Shown: positions 5,801 through 5,809 of the stretch, in pieces
How the letters are laid out: each line of letters begins with the position of its first letter
How positions within the stretch are numbered: the first letter of the stretch is position 1
DNA from: Candidatus Campbelliibacteriota bacterium
GTDB taxonomy: Bacteria; Patescibacteriota; Minisyncoccia; Phycocordibacterales; CSBR16-193
Length of the DNA: 5,809 nt
Direction of reading: 5' to 3'
NCBI GenBank assembly: GCA_007129455.1
Contig: SKVL01000059.1
Location: 1-5,809, forward strand
Program-made: the position numbers and the translations under genes
The notes under the pieces: model-generated
What the model was told of the DNA's origin: nothing
The model's database searches: none
The model's input: the letters and a program-made list of their open reading frames with translations, nothing else

Positions 5801-5809
5801 AAGGAGGAA
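5801..5809 (+). promoter_or_regulatory. Strong Shine-Dalgarno at the window edge
   Basis: AAGGAGGAA matches the anti-Shine-Dalgarno core very well and stands where a start codon would be expected within about 5-10 bases beyond the window. It is the only clear ribosome binding site here, since all four complete genes lack one. Its octamer AGGAGGAA (5802-5809) is the exact complement of TTCCTCCT at 5653-5660. Confidence 0.5.

Larger units (their letters stand above)
5203..5809 (+). ncRNA. Large structured non-coding RNA or very long structured leader (3' end not seen)
   Basis: About 600 bases follow the strong promoter. Two short open frames (5271-5459 and 5446-5682) have basic, low-complexity products and are cut across by helices, so I do not call them genes. 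Helices found by eye, mostly perfect or with single GU pairs, include 5211-5218/5241-5248, 5310-5315/5320-5325, 5355-5359/5384-5388 enclosing 5364-5367/5373-5376, 5394-5398/5403-5407, 5411-5421/5464-5477, 5447-5451/5457-5461, 5487-5494/5500-5507, 5517-5529/5539-5551, 5557-5561/5565-5569, 5573-5581/5592-5600, 5617-5622/5628-5633, 5638-5643/5652-5657, 5665-5686/5697-5718, 5745-5750/5756-5761 and 5765-5773/5781-5792. No hairpin is followed by a U-run, so the 3' end lies outside or is processed. I do not recognise the class. The strong Shine-Dalgarno at the right edge allows a leader of a downstream gene. The 5' boundary is a prediction. Confidence 0.7.

Noticed and set aside
5203..5809. CRISPR array or diversity-generating template repeat
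   Set aside because: The repeated words are short, irregularly spaced and not separated by equal spacers, and no pair of long near-identical copies differing at adenines is present.

Overview
The window looks like chromosomal DNA of an uncultivated bacterium, most likely Candidatus Patescibacteria (CPR), perhaps Parcubacteria-like. This rests on recognition rather than a search. It carries a TrmB-type regulator, a long acidic soluble protein with a GNAT-like end that resembles Parcubacteria-type hypothetical proteins, and a small anchored protein of a recognisable hypothetical family. No gene has a Shine-Dalgarno sequence; each complete gene instead has a -10 box 6-7 nt before its start codon, the signature of leaderless mRNA. 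UGA is a stop here: the 967-1515 gene ends naturally in TGA after a conserved-looking C-terminus, which argues against the UGA=Gly lineages.

Layout. The left edge holds the 5' end of an unidentified minus-strand gene (1-185). It is divergent from three plus-strand genes: a Trm9/ALKBH8-like class I SAM methyltransferase (226-951), a membrane-anchored protein with an extracytoplasmic domain (967-1515), and an 886-residue protein with a helical body and a C-terminal GNAT-like domain (1593-4253). The last one meets a TrmB-family regulator (4250-5041, minus) tail to tail, with overlapping stop codons.

The right part is the most unusual. Bases 5042-5202 form an AT-rich divergent control region. 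It holds the regulator's own promoter, several inverted repeats, and a near-consensus sigma70 promoter (TTGACA-N17-TATATT) facing right. That promoter fires into about 600 bases (about 5203-5809) with no convincing protein-coding gene but at least a dozen helices. These include an 11-bp stem, a 9-bp stem presenting an AAGGAGAGAG loop, and a 21-bp hairpin with one mismatch. AAGGAG occurs five times in this stretch, the last as a strong Shine-Dalgarno (AAGGAGGAA) at the window end. I read this as a large structured non-coding RNA, or an exceptionally long structured leader of a gene just beyond the window. I cannot match it to RNase P RNA, tmRNA, 6S, SRP RNA, rRNA, tRNA or a canonical group I or II intron.

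Working together: the methyltransferase, anchored protein and large protein each seem to have their own promoter and show no obvious common pathway. The TrmB-like regulator is placed to control itself and the divergent RNA; this is inference from position and inverted repeats only.
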